Origin: an uncultured Porphyromonadaceae bacterium
GTDB lineage: Bacteria; Bacteroidota; Bacteroidia; Bacteroidales; Muribaculaceae
Length of the DNA: 40,381 nucleotides
NCBI GenBank assembly: GCA_947178175.1
Contig: CAMWXI010000005.1
Coordinates: 1 to 40,381, forward strand
Direction of reading: 5' to 3'
The notes under the pieces are model-generated. The model had not been told where the DNA came from and did not search any database. It was given only the letters and a program-made list of their open reading frames with translations. The position numbers were made by a program, and so were the translations under genes. Shown here in pieces: positions 17,989 to 28,425 of this stretch (the first letter of the stretch is position 1; each line of letters begins with the position of its first letter).

Positions 17989-19359
17989 TCAGAAAACAAT
18001 TTTTGGTTTGTCTGAGTCGGAGGAGGGAGATTGGTCGAGAGGCTGAACCTCCTGCTCACCGTCGGATATACGTTGAAGCAGATCGTTGAATCTCGGGTCG
18101 CGGTTATAGGCGGGAGTGCGTTCGATGAGAGCTATCACTTCGTGGTCATCAAACTGAGCGGGGGATAGCACGGCATATTTGTTGCGGGCAAGGTCACGCA
18201 TCTGTTCTGCGCGTTGCTCCACGCCATAAACTTCCTCGATGCGTGTCTTGTTCTTCTCCTCTTCTTCGGGAGTGGTAGGGGTTTTGTCAAAGATGTCGGT
18301 GTCTTTCCCGGCATCCATGACGATTCTGCCGTTATCCTCATCCTTCAGAGTCACGGCAAACCCTGAGGCCAGGACAGTCACCTTCACCTTATCCCCCATT
18401 TCAGGATTGTCGGCAATACCCCATTTAACATCAATGTTTGACGGGAGTTTGGCAGTGAATTGACGTATTTCATTGACTTCTTCAGCGAGCAAGGGGTGTT
18501 CGGCATCCTTAGCACAGGTGAATTTGAGCAGAAGGCGACGGGAAGTGCGAATATCATGAGTCTTGAGCAACGGAGAGTGGAGTGCGTTGAAAATAGCGTT
18601 GGAGACGCGATGCTCACCTTCTCCTATTGCCGTAGATATGATAGCCGTTCCGGCGTCTTTCAGAGTGGTCTTGACGTCCTGGAAGTCAACGTTGATATAG
18701 CATTTTTCAGAGATGATTTCAGAGATGCTCCGTGCTGCATTGGCAAGAGTGTCGTCAGCCTTGTCGAAGGCGTTGAAGAAGTTGAGATCTTTGTAAAGTT
18801 CGAGAAGGTTCTGATTGTTGATGACAAGGAGAGCATCCACATGTTTTTTCATCTCTTCAGCACCGTCAAGTGCCTTGACAATCTTTTTGTCTCCCTCGAA
18901 AAGGAATGGGACTGTGACGATACCGATAGTCAGCATCCCGGATTCTTTTGCCAGACGGGCCACTACCGGAGCTGCCCCGGTGCCGGTGCCACCACCCATC
19001 CCGGCAGTGATAAATACCATTTCTGTCTGGTCGTTGAAGAGTTCACGAATTTCATCTTCGCTGGCTTCGGCACATTGGCGTCCCACTTCAGGGTTGTTGC
19101 CGGCTCCCAGACCTTTGGTAATGCTATATCCCAGTACAACTTTGTTTTTCACCGGAGAGAGTTCCAGAGCTTGTTTGTCAGTGTTGCACACTACGAAATT
19201 CACGTCCGGAATGTTCTGTTGGAACATATAGTTGACGGCATTTCCTCCTCCACCACCAACGCCAATGACCTTGATGATGGCATTGTTGGAGGTAGATTCA
19301 TATTGTGAAGCATCGGCAATGTTGCCCGGAAATGTATTGAGCATGGAATTGGAATCCAT
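17989..19359 (-). CDS. ftsZ: Cell division protein FtsZ
   Basis: IKVIGVGGGGGNAVNYM, GMGGGTGTGAAPVVA tubulin signature. Confidence 0.98.
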   Translation of the reverse strand: MDSNSMLNTFPGNIADASQYESTSNNAIIKVIGVGGGGGNAVNYMFQQNIPDVNFVVCNTDKQALELSPVKNKVVLGYSITKGLGAGNNPEVGRQCAEASEDEIRELFNDQTEMVFITAGMGGGTGTGAAPVVARLAKESGMLTIGIVTVPFLFEGDKKIVKALDGAEEMKKHVDALLVINNQNLLELYKDLNFFNAFDKADDTLANAARSISEIISEKCYINVDFQDVKTTLKDAGTAIISTAIGEGEHRVSNAIFNALHSPLLKTHDIRTSRRLLLKFTCAKDAEHPLLAEEVNEIRQFTAKLPSNIDVKWGIADNPEMGDKVKVTVLASGFAVTLKDEDNGRIVMDAGKDTDIFDKTPTTPEEEEKNKTRIEEVYGVEQRAEQMRDLARNKYAVLSPAQFDDHEVIALIERTPAYNRDPRFNDLLQRISDGEQEVQPLDQSPSSDSDKPKIVF

Positions 19360-19395
19360 CGTTTAGCTGTTTAAGAGGTTTTGAGAGAGTAATAA

Positions 19396-20745
19396 TTAAT
19401 CTAAAATATCGTTTTCATCATCGTCATCAACCGGAGGAGCGAAGATTTTGGAGATTCTGTCGTTGAATCCGCGGAAGAGGCCACGCATTTTCTCGCGGCG
19501 TCTGTCTGAGCCGGACTCGCGGGATGCTTCCTTCTCGTTGATTGTGGCGATTACCTCAGGGGTCTGTCCGGTGTGGGGAATTTCCTCCTTTTCCGGTTCG
19601 CTGAGACACCGGGCATCGGAGAATGTTGCACCTTCATATAGGATGCAATCCACTTCCAGCATTTCATATCCCGGAGTGTGAAGTCCGGAAGTGTGGATAT
19701 AGTCGGGGAGGTGTCCGAGTCTGACATTCATACCGCTCTGACGAGCCAGCAGTTCGATCATGCCGTTGAGGTTGGCTGCGGCGCCGATGCATACTATACC
19801 TCCGGGAAGGTCTTTGGGTTTAATGTTCGCGTATGTGATTTGCTCAACGATGTTGGCCACGATTTCTTCCGTGCGGGCCACGATGTAATTGGAGATGTCG
19901 GAACGTCGTATGCCATGAATGTTGAGGGTGGAGGCGGATTCCTTTGCCAGGGCGTTGCCGTTGGTGATTTTTATCTCCTCCGCACGCTCTTCAAGGAGGG
20001 ATAGGGAGATAAGGTCACGGGTGATGTTGCGGCCGCCTAAGGGGAGAGTTACAAAATAGTTCAGACATCCGGATTTATAGATTGATACCTCAGTTGTCTC
20101 CGCTCCCATGTCTACAAGCATACATCCGAGACGTTTCTCTTCAGTGGAAAGAACGATATGTCCGGCAGCGAGAGGAGTGACGAAATATCCCTCGATATTG
20201 ATGCCTGCTTTATCCTGAATTGCTATTCTCAGATTTCTTTTGATTTCCGGGCGGCAGACAATAATGTCGTAGATAACGCTGATTTCCCGTCCTATCATTC
20301 CTTTAGGAGAAGACGTCTCATTTTTCCCGACAGTGTAAAGACGTGCCACGGCATCCACCACTTCAAGCGAGCTGTCAATGTCAGTTTTGAGAGCGTCATG
20401 ACGCAGTCGGGCTATGATTTCGTCGGTGATTTCCATCTCGTCCGGCAGGGTTATGGATACTTCGTTGGAGATGCTTCGCAGAGAAAGTCCGGAGAGACCG
20501 ACAAACAGACCTGTGATTTTTCGCGGCCGTATGTTGGGGTTGCGTTGTAGCTTGTCAAGGATGCGGGACACCTTCAGGGCAGTCTCCTCAAGGTTGCGGA
20601 CAATGCCATATCTGACAATATCCTTGCACTCCTCCTGCTCCACGGCGATGACGGATAGTTGACCCTGACCGTCATATCGGCCTACGGCACAAATTATTTT
20701 TGAGCTGCATATCTCAATTGCAGCAACTAATCTTTCCTGGTTCAT
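19396..20745 (-). CDS. ftsA: Cell division protein FtsA
   Basis: AIEICSSKIICAVGRY..., LVDMGAETTEVSIYKSG; C-terminal amphipathic segment; adjacent to ftsZ. Confidence 0.96.
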   Translation of the reverse strand: MNQERLVAAIEICSSKIICAVGRYDGQGQLSVIAVEQEECKDIVRYGIVRNLEETALKVSRILDKLQRNPNIRPRKITGLFVGLSGLSLRSISNEVSITLPDEMEITDEIIARLRHDALKTDIDSSLEVVDAVARLYTVGKNETSSPKGMIGREISVIYDIIVCRPEIKRNLRIAIQDKAGINIEGYFVTPLAAGHIVLSTEEKRLGCMLVDMGAETTEVSIYKSGCLNYFVTLPLGGRNITRDLISLSLLEERAEEIKITNGNALAKESASTLNIHGIRRSDISNYIVARTEEIVANIVEQITYANIKPKDLPGGIVCIGAAANLNGMIELLARQSGMNVRLGHLPDYIHTSGLHTPGYEMLEVDCILYEGATFSDARCLSEPEKEEIPHTGQTPEVIATINEKEASRESGSDRRREKMRGLFRGFNDRISKIFAPPVDDDDENDILD

Positions 20746-20792
20746 ATATATGTCTGTTCCCTGAGAATGGGATTTTGTCTGTTTAATTTCTA

Positions 20793-21632
20793 TCAGTTGT
20801 CGCGTTGAGTATGATTGATGTCCGGTTGTCCGGTAGGGAGCGCTCCCTCTTCGGGATCTGACGACTCATCCGGAATTATAACCGGATGCAGAGGACCCTT
20901 GTCGCGGCGTGAGGCAACAATCATGCCTTTAAACTTGACGGATATGGTGTCGTATGTGTTCCATCCCTTATAGGGGAGGATATTGCGGTAGGCCGTCAGC
21001 AAGGCAAGGCGTTTTTCCTCAAGACGTGAAGTGTCGCCGAAATTGATGACCTGACCGTCAAATCTGGGAATCAGCAGAATGTTGTCCTTGTCAATTACAC
21101 TGACCATCCCCACGAGCTGACGAAGCAGGGAATCGCGGATCACAAAGCGTGTCACGGGGAGAATATCAACCGGACGAAGGTGTTTCCCGAAATGGCCGCT
21201 GATCACCGGCACATCAGTGAAAAACTCGGCATTCGTGGCAATCTTCTTCCCGTCTTTATTGACGTAGTAGGACTTGTTGCCATCGAAAATCCTGACCTCC
21301 GGAATCATCGGCACCACATCCACCATCAATCTTCCCTGAGAGGTCATAAGACATTCCACATCTTCAAAATTGCTGAAACCCTTAAGATAGTTTTCAATGT
21401 CAAGAGTGTTGACGGTGTTGAAAGGTGCGCCGACAATCCGGTGCTTATATTTTTTCAGTTCCTCCATGACTCCTTGGCGAGTGATGGAGTCAACATGGGA
21501 AATGCCGCGTATATTGACGTCAATACCGGTGCATATATGCTTAGCCGCCTGGTGGTTTGCCCAGACGCTCATGCCGATGGCGTAGGCCAGCAGCAAAATG
21601 AGAACACACCATTTGGCTATCGTTTTTCCCAT
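20793..21632 (-). CDS. ftsQ: Cell division protein FtsQ/DivIB
   Basis: Single N-terminal TM followed by a POTRA-like region (CTGIDVNIRGISHVDSITRQGVMEEL); between murC and ftsA. Confidence 0.85.
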   Translation of the reverse strand: MGKTIAKWCVLILLLAYAIGMSVWANHQAAKHICTGIDVNIRGISHVDSITRQGVMEELKKYKHRIVGAPFNTVNTLDIENYLKGFSNFEDVECLMTSQGRLMVDVVPMIPEVRIFDGNKSYYVNKDGKKIATNAEFFTDVPVISGHFGKHLRPVDILPVTRFVIRDSLLRQLVGMVSVIDKDNILLIPRFDGQVINFGDTSRLEEKRLALLTAYRNILPYKGWNTYDTISVKFKGMIVASRRDKGPLHPVIIPDESSDPEEGALPTGQPDINHTQRDN

Positions 21633-21680
21633 AGGTTGTTGAATATAAATATAATCAGTTCTTCCGTGCGGATGTGGTCA

Positions 21681-23135
21681 TCAGTATCCGGCGGAAGGAA
21701 GGGCCTTTTGTTGCAAGAGATTCTTTATCTCCGGAAGCAGGAGATCAATGTCTGCAGCTCCCAAAGTCATTAGAATCTCAAAATTACGATTTTTTATCAG
21801 ATTCGGCAAATCTTTTCTTTCACAATATGTTTTTGATGTTGTGATCTCATCCAGAATTGTATAGGAAGAGATTCCTGGAATCGGGAGTTCCCGTGCGGGA
21901 TATATTTCCGGCATTATGACATCATCAGCTTTTGAGAGCGCTTGGGCAAACTGAGGTGCGAAGTCACGGGTGCGGGAGTAGAGATGAGGCTGGAAGATAA
22001 CGGTTAGTTTTTTCCCGGGATATAATTTTCTGACCGAGCGGATTGAGGCCTCCACTTCATTAGGGGAGTGGGCATAGTCGTCAATAAGTACTTGTCCGCC
22101 ATCTTCGGGAGCATCACCTCTCATCCAGATTTCAAAGCGGCGTCGCGCACCCCGGAAAGAAGATAGACCGGTTCTCACGGCTTCGTTGTCGGCACCGGCA
22201 AGGATAGCGGCGGCAGCCGCAGCCACAGCATTGTCAATATTGATTTCCACGGGCACACCAAGCTCGATATTCTCAATTCTCAGTCCATCTGGGCCGTTTA
22301 GTGTAAAGAATAGTCTTCCCGGCTGAAAAACCGTGTCAGAGGCCCACCAATCCCCTTTCATACGCTCTCCCTCCGGATTCCCTGCTGCAAGCAATTCCGC
22401 CGCTCTGTAGCCACTATAGGTGAAGTGGGTCACTCCCTCCTGCAATTGAGGGGAGAGCTGCACTCCGGTGTGTGACAGCAGATAGCCTCCGGGACGAATG
22501 AGAGAGGTGAAGATGGAGAAAGCTTCAAGATAATGTTCGGCATCGCCGTAGATGTCAAGATGGTCAGGATCCGTAGAGGTCACAACAGCGATAAAAGGGG
22601 AGAGCTGATGGAAAGAACGGTCATATTCGTCCGCTTCAATGACGGCATAGTCTGAGAGTGACGACACCATGAGATTGGAACAGGTGTTGCGCAGGATTCC
22701 GCCGAGAAAAGCGTTGCAGGCATTCCGGGTCTGTGCAAGAATCCAGGCCGTCATGCATGTGGTGGAGGTTTTTCCGTGTGAGCCGGCAACGCATATCCCT
22801 TTCAGGGAACGCGTGATTTCTCCAAGTAGTGCCGCACGTTTGATGACACGGAATCCGTTAGAGCGAAACCATGTCAGGATTTCTGAGGAATCAGGCACAG
22901 CAGGGGTGTAGACAACCAATGTTGTGTCCGGATTACGGAATGATTCCGGGATGAGCGATGCGACATCGTTAAAGAAGAGGTCGGCACCCTCGGCCCGCAG
23001 GGCTTCGGTGAGAGGGGAGGGGGTGCGGTCATATCCGGCAACGTTTCGGTTGCAGCTTATGAAATATCTTACCAAGTTGGCCATGCCTATGCCACCGGCA
23101 CCTACGAAAAATATATTTTCAGGAATATTATTCAT
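21681..23135 (-). CDS. murC: UDP-N-acetylmuramate-L-alanine ligase
   Basis: FVGAGGIGMANLVRYF, VAGSHGKTSTTCMTAWIL, DDYAHSPNEV, VIFQPHLYSRTRDF. Confidence 0.97.
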   Translation of the reverse strand: MNNIPENIFFVGAGGIGMANLVRYFISCNRNVAGYDRTPSPLTEALRAEGADLFFNDVASLIPESFRNPDTTLVVYTPAVPDSSEILTWFRSNGFRVIKRAALLGEITRSLKGICVAGSHGKTSTTCMTAWILAQTRNACNAFLGGILRNTCSNLMVSSLSDYAVIEADEYDRSFHQLSPFIAVVTSTDPDHLDIYGDAEHYLEAFSIFTSLIRPGGYLLSHTGVQLSPQLQEGVTHFTYSGYRAAELLAAGNPEGERMKGDWWASDTVFQPGRLFFTLNGPDGLRIENIELGVPVEINIDNAVAAAAAAILAGADNEAVRTGLSSFRGARRRFEIWMRGDAPEDGGQVLIDDYAHSPNEVEASIRSVRKLYPGKKLTVIFQPHLYSRTRDFAPQFAQALSKADDVIMPEIYPARELPIPGISSYTILDEITTSKTYCERKDLPNLIKNRNFEILMTLGAADIDLLLPEIKNLLQQKALPSAGY

Positions 23136-24235
23136 TAGTCACTGATAATTTTCAGGATTTCATCCACAATTTTTTCATCGCTTTTTTCGTATGCGAGAGC
23201 TTTTATGTTCTTCCCCATTTCCGAGAGTCTGTCGTTGTCGGAGGCGAGTCTTATAATTTCGTCAGCGAGACGGTCTGCCGCCTCTGCGTCAGGAATAAGT
23301 ATAGCGGCGCCCTTGTTGGCAAGAGCTTTGGCATTCTTTGTTTGATGGTCTTCCGCCACATTAGGTGATGGAACGAGGATAACGGGTTTCCCAAGAAGTT
23401 CCAGCTCGCTGATAGAGCCTGCTCCGGCTCTTGAGACGACTAAAGTTGCTGCCGAATAGGCAGATGCCATGTCAGACACAAAGGGAGTCACCACTACCCC
23501 TTTGAGACCTTTCACAGCCTCTTTGGCTTTGGGGAGGAATGATTTCCCGGTCTGCCAAATCACCTGCAATCCGGAAGCCGTAAGATCCCGGATACCTTTC
23601 TCAAGACTACGATTGACGGTGAGAGCTCCCAGGCTTCCTCCAATAACGAGTATTGTCTTGCGGTTCCCGTCAAGTCCGAAACTTTCGCGGGCTTCCTTCG
23701 GAGTACGCACGCCGCAGAGAAGATTTTTGCGAACGGGGTTTCCGGTCTCGACAATTCTGTCTGCCGGAAAGAACCGTTCCATTTCGGGATAGGCAACGCA
23801 TATTTTTTTCGCCTTTTTAGCCAGAAGTTTATTGGTCACTCCCGCGTAAGAATTTTGCTCCTGAAGGAGAGTGGGGACACCTGCTCGTTGTGCAGCCTTA
23901 AGAGTAGGACCCGAGCAATAGCCTCCTACACCGACGGCAATATCCGGCCTGAAGTCTTTGACAATTTTGCGTGCCATCTTCAGACTCTTACGCAACTTCA
24001 GCAGCACAGATATATTTTTCAGCAGATTCTTCCGGTTGAAACCTGCCACCGGGAGTCCGACTATCTTATATCCGGCATCCGGCACCCGCTCCATCTCCAT
24101 GCGGTTTTCTGCACCAACAAACAGGATGTCGCAGTCAATTCTTCCTTTAAGAGCATTTGCAATAGAGAGCGCAGGGAAGATGTGGCCACCTGTGCCGCCA
24201 CCACTGATGAGTATCTTATATTTTTTTCTGTTCAT
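23135..24235 (-). CDS. murG: Undecaprenyldiphospho-muramoylpentapeptide beta-N-acetylglucosaminyltransferase
   Basis: ISGGGTGGHIFPALSIAN, GGYCSGP, LLQEQNSYAGVTNK, VIGGSLGA, VSRAGAGSISEL. Confidence 0.97.
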   Translation of the reverse strand: MNRKKYKILISGGGTGGHIFPALSIANALKGRIDCDILFVGAENRMEMERVPDAGYKIVGLPVAGFNRKNLLKNISVLLKLRKSLKMARKIVKDFRPDIAVGVGGYCSGPTLKAAQRAGVPTLLQEQNSYAGVTNKLLAKKAKKICVAYPEMERFFPADRIVETGNPVRKNLLCGVRTPKEARESFGLDGNRKTILVIGGSLGALTVNRSLEKGIRDLTASGLQVIWQTGKSFLPKAKEAVKGLKGVVVTPFVSDMASAYSAATLVVSRAGAGSISELELLGKPVILVPSPNVAEDHQTKNAKALANKGAAILIPDAEAADRLADEIIRLASDNDRLSEMGKNIKALAYEKSDEKIVDEILKIISD

Positions 24236-24240
24236 GATTA

Positions 24241-25656
24241 TTATTCTATAACACTGACGTTCTGAGCCAACATATCGTCAGGGAGGATTTTGGCTTCCTC
24301 CCGGTTCTCCTTGCGGTCGGTAGTGGTGACCGCATAGCGGCTCACGGAGAGCATGATTCCTATGGCTGTAGACATCACCAGCACAGATGTTCCCCCCTTG
24401 GAAATGAGAGGGAGGGGTTGTCCGGACACCGGAGCCACACCGGTGACGATTGCCATGTGGACCAGCGCCTGAAACACGATAAGCACGGCACATCCCATAA
24501 TCAGGAAAGCCGGGAAGGCCCGTCGACATTTATAGGCTATGCGGCCGGCACGTGCCAGCAGAAACAGATAGAGCATCAGCAATCCCACGCCTCCGAGGAA
24601 TCCGATATCTTCAACTACGATGGAGAAGATATAGTCGGAGAAGGCGAGTGGGAGACGTGCGTTTTCGCGGGAATTGCCGGGGCCGTGTCCGATTAGTCCA
24701 CCATTGGCCTGGGCCATTGTGGCATAGAAGACCTGTCGGTTCTTGTCGGTGACGGTGTCAGTGGGTTTCACTCCTCTCATGAACTCCTTAAGACGATTCT
24801 CATGGGTTTCCATTCGTCCTATACTTCCCTTTCCTGCCGCAGCCGCCTCAGCAATGTTATCTCCATTGGAAACCATCTCAAATTGATTTGTCTTTTCCCG
24901 ACTTTCCTTAATCATGTAGAGCATACCGCCGCTGCATCCATAGATGAGAGCGACAATCAGCAGTTTACGCATCTGAATTCCACCGATAAGGAACATGGAG
25001 ACGCTAACACCCATAAGCAGGATTGTATTGGTCAGACCGTTCACCCAAAGGATGGCGGAGAATATGATGACCACTACAGCTACATAAATCACCCCTCCTG
25101 TTGATACTCCGCCTGGACGCTGAGTGCGTCCGAGTATGGTGGCAAGAAGTACTACTACCGTCAGTTTCACCATTTCCGCCGGTTGCAGGGAGAATCCGGG
25201 AAGGTTGATGGCACGTTGGGCGCCATTGATACTCGCCCCGAAGAAAGAACCGTAAATGAGCAGTATCAGTGAGCCGATGGCACACACCCATGCGAAGCGT
25301 GAGAAATATCCATAATGCACATTCTGAATCCATAATACGATTCCCAGTCCTATTGCAAGGTGGAGACAGTGACTGATGAGTGGGGCATAGACATTCCCAC
25401 CCCGAATTTCAGAGCTTGAGGCGGAGAATAGTTCCACAACCGAGATAATGAGCAGAGAGATATAGATTCCCCAGATGTAGGGGTCATGACGGGCTAATTT
25501 TTTAGGACTTTTTTTCCGGTTGCTAACGGTGTGGGCAGCTTTCCCTTCCTTGAAAGCACGTGAATTTTCTGCAGGACGGGGGGGCGCCACACTCTCATTG
25601 ACCGGCACTCCGTCAATGGTGTGGTTGAAAATGAGGCGTTCTTTTTGTTCAGGCAT
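24241..25656 (-). CDS. ftsW: Lipid II polymerase FtsW (SEDS family) with N-terminal extension
   Basis: SEDS motifs: FSLQPAEMVKLTVVV, GHGPGNSRENARLPLAFSDYIFSIVVEDIGFLGG, PLPLISKGGTSVL. Confidence 0.95.
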   Translation of the reverse strand: MPEQKERLIFNHTIDGVPVNESVAPPRPAENSRAFKEGKAAHTVSNRKKSPKKLARHDPYIWGIYISLLIISVVELFSASSSEIRGGNVYAPLISHCLHLAIGLGIVLWIQNVHYGYFSRFAWVCAIGSLILLIYGSFFGASINGAQRAINLPGFSLQPAEMVKLTVVVLLATILGRTQRPGGVSTGGVIYVAVVVIIFSAILWVNGLTNTILLMGVSVSMFLIGGIQMRKLLIVALIYGCSGGMLYMIKESREKTNQFEMVSNGDNIAEAAAAGKGSIGRMETHENRLKEFMRGVKPTDTVTDKNRQVFYATMAQANGGLIGHGPGNSRENARLPLAFSDYIFSIVVEDIGFLGGVGLLMLYLFLLARAGRIAYKCRRAFPAFLIMGCAVLIVFQALVHMAIVTGVAPVSGQPLPLISKGGTSVLVMSTAIGIMLSVSRYAVTTTDRKENREEAKILPDDMLAQNVSVIE

Positions 25657-25741
25657 TGATGTTTGAAATGTGTTTTGCTGTATATTAACTGATGTTTCAG
25701 ACGTGTTTTTCTATCAGTGAAAAGTTTTGAGGCAGACTGTT

Positions 25742-27112
25742 TTATCTGAGATTATTGACAGCATCTTTAAATTTTCTGCCGCGGTCTTCATAACTTTTGA
25801 AGAGGTCAAAACTTGCGCAGCAGGGAGAGAGCAGCACAGTGTCGCCCTCTTCTGCCAGCCGGGCACATGCATCCACAGCTTCTTCCAGAGAGTGCGTATC
25901 AACGATAGTTTTCACTTTAGAATTGAAGAAGTTAAGGATTTTACTATTGTCAACTCCCATGCAGACAATAGCTTTTACTTTTTCTTTTACAAATTTCTCA
26001 ATCTCGGAATAGTCATTTCCTTTGTCTTTACCCCCCAGGATGAGAATAGTCGGGGTATTCATGCTTTCGAGGGCATACCATGTGGAATTGACATTGGTGG
26101 CTTTAGAGTCGTTAATCCACTTCACACCGTTGAGGTTTCTGACAAATTCAAGGCGATGTTCCACAGCTTCGAAGTCTTTGAGTGCTTCCTTTATAGTGTC
26201 GTTCTGAATGTTCAGAAGAGAGGCGCAAAGGCCCGCAGCCATGGAGTTATAAAGATTGTGAAGGCCGGAGAGTGACAGATGGTCGCGGGGAATGTCCCAC
26301 ACGTCTCCGGGGAGGTCGAAGTGAACGATACCGTTTTCGAGCCATGCGGCAGCTCCCTCCGCCGGATGGTCGCTGAAAGGGAGGAGGCGTGCTTCTGTCT
26401 GCACTTTGGCTATCTGAGCTGAGATCAGAGGATCTCCGAGCCAATAGATGAAACTGTCGGATGCCGTCTGATTCTGCAATATGCGGAATTTGGCCGCGGC
26501 GTAGTTTTCCATTTTGTGGTCGTAGCGGTCAAGATGGTCGGGCGTGATGTTCAGAATCACAGCGATGTCTGCCTTAAACCGATACATGTTATCCAGCTGG
26601 AAACTGGAGAGTTCGATGACATAAAATTTTTTTGGGGATAGAGCTACCTGCATAGCCAGGCTCTTTCCTACATTTCCGGCCAATCCAACGTCAAATCCGT
26701 TTTTACGTAGAATATGGTAGGTCAAAAGGGTAGTGGTGGTCTTGCCGTTAGAGCCGGTGATGCAAATCATCTTGGCATCTGAAAAAGCTCCGGCAAATTC
26801 AATTTCCGAAACTACCGGCACTCCCCTCCTTATGAGCTCAGCCACCATAGGGGCAGTTTCCGGGATTCCGGGGCTTTTCACTGCGATATCCGCGTCAAGT
26901 ATCAGCTCCGGAGTGTGCTTCCCCTCTTCAAACGGTATATTATATTTCAGCAGATTATCTCTATGATTCCCGCGGATGGTGCCCATATCGGAAAGGAACA
27001 CTTTCATCCCTTTTTCCTGTCCGAGGACAGCGGCACCCACGCCGCTTTCTCCCCCACCGAGCACTACGAGTTTCTTTCCGTTAAAATTATTTATATCGCC
27101 TATAGCATACAT
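25742..27112 (-). CDS. murD: UDP-N-acetylmuramoylalanine-D-glutamate ligase
   Basis: VVLGGGESGVGAAVL, ITGSNGKTTTTLLTYHIL, INDSKATNVNSTWYALES, LLSPCCASFDLFKSYEDRG. Confidence 0.97.
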   Translation of the reverse strand: MYAIGDINNFNGKKLVVLGGGESGVGAAVLGQEKGMKVFLSDMGTIRGNHRDNLLKYNIPFEEGKHTPELILDADIAVKSPGIPETAPMVAELIRRGVPVVSEIEFAGAFSDAKMICITGSNGKTTTTLLTYHILRKNGFDVGLAGNVGKSLAMQVALSPKKFYVIELSSFQLDNMYRFKADIAVILNITPDHLDRYDHKMENYAAAKFRILQNQTASDSFIYWLGDPLISAQIAKVQTEARLLPFSDHPAEGAAAWLENGIVHFDLPGDVWDIPRDHLSLSGLHNLYNSMAAGLCASLLNIQNDTIKEALKDFEAVEHRLEFVRNLNGVKWINDSKATNVNSTWYALESMNTPTILILGGKDKGNDYSEIEKFVKEKVKAIVCMGVDNSKILNFFNSKVKTIVDTHSLEEAVDACARLAEEGDTVLLSPCCASFDLFKSYEDRGRKFKDAVNNLR

Positions 27113-27114
27113 GA

Positions 27115-28383
27115 TTATCTGATTTTAAGAGTTACAAAAGTTATGGCAGCCAGCAATATTCCCACAATCCAGAATCTCACTACGATTTTAGATTCAGGCA
27201 CGGGACGCCGCGGAAAGTTGAGCAATGAGGGGATAGAGGGGTCACCTGCCTTCTGAAAGTGATGATGAATAGGAGTCATCTTGAAAATTCTTACCGGAGT
27301 GCCCGTGCGTTTACGGGAATATTTATAGTATCCTACCTGCAGGATAACCGACAGGTCTTCGATAAAGAAGATGAGGCAAAGGAGAGGAATCAGGAGTTCC
27401 TTGCGTATCAGGATAGCAAACACGGCAATGATGCCACCGAGAGTGAGTGACCCTGTGTCACCCATAAACACCTGCGCCGGGAAAGCATTATACCATAAGA
27501 ACCCAACCAGGGCACCCATGAACGCGCCGGCATAGACAACCAACTCCTCCGAACCCGGAATATACATGATATTCAGATAGCTGGAATAGACAATGTTTCC
27601 ACCTAAATAGGCCATTACGGCGAGGGCGGTGCCAATTATGGCTGAAGTGCCGGCACAAAGTCCGTCAAGGCCGTCGGTGAGATTCGCACCGTTGCTCACT
27701 GCCGTCACGGCAATGATGACGACAAGCACAAATATCAGCCATCCTAAGGTATGAGCGGCGTTATCATCCGATATCCAGGAAGTGAGCCATTCATAGTTAA
27801 AGTTATTATTCTTGACAAAGGGGATGGTGGTCTGGGGAGTTTTTTCGAAAGAGGGGGAGTGTATGATTTCGATTTCATGACTGGAAAGGTTCATTACCTC
27901 AGTATTTTCGCTCATCACGATGTCCGGCGAAAGCCACATGGTGATTCCAACTAACAGACCGAGTCCTACCTGACCGATAACCTTATATTTCCCTTTCAGT
28001 CCATCCTTATTATGAAATTTCATTTTTCGATAGTCGTCAAGGAATCCGATCGAGCCCATCCAGATGGTTGCCACCAGCATCAGAATCATATAGACGTTGG
28101 AAAGATTTCCCAGCAACAGGCAAGGAATGAGGATTGAGAGAATGATTATGATTCCTCCCATTGTCGGGGTGCCGGTCTTTTTCATCTGACCTTCCAGGCC
28201 GAGGTCACGAATCACTTCTCCAACCTGGAGTTTCTGAAGTCGCCGGATGATTTTCGCACCGAACGTCATGGCAATCAGAAGACTCAGCGCAAAAGATATT
28301 CCTGCGCGGAAGGTGATGTAGTCCATCAGATTATGCCCCGGGAATCCGGTATGGTCAAAGGCCTGGAATAATGAATATATCAT
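27115..28383 (-). CDS. mraY: Phospho-N-acetylmuramoyl-pentapeptide-transferase
   Basis: KKTGTPTMGGIIII, GFLDDYRK, NLTDGLDGLCAGTSA, FMGDTGSLTLGG, RIFKMTPIHHHFQKAG. Confidence 0.98.
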   Translation of the reverse strand: MIYSLFQAFDHTGFPGHNLMDYITFRAGISFALSLLIAMTFGAKIIRRLQKLQVGEVIRDLGLEGQMKKTGTPTMGGIIIILSILIPCLLLGNLSNVYMILMLVATIWMGSIGFLDDYRKMKFHNKDGLKGKYKVIGQVGLGLLVGITMWLSPDIVMSENTEVMNLSSHEIEIIHSPSFEKTPQTTIPFVKNNNFNYEWLTSWISDDNAAHTLGWLIFVLVVIIAVTAVSNGANLTDGLDGLCAGTSAIIGTALAVMAYLGGNIVYSSYLNIMYIPGSEELVVYAGAFMGALVGFLWYNAFPAQVFMGDTGSLTLGGIIAVFAILIRKELLIPLLCLIFFIEDLSVILQVGYYKYSRKRTGTPVRIFKMTPIHHHFQKAGDPSIPSLLNFPRRPVPESKIVVRFWIVGILLAAITFVTLKIR

Positions 28384-28425
28384 AGTCTCAAAGGGTTTTT
28401 GTTAAGCAATTGTCGTATGTCATGA

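Noticed and set aside
18460-19308. 282-aa + strand ORF opposite ftsZ
   Set aside because: Antisense shadow of the highly constrained ftsZ coding sequence.
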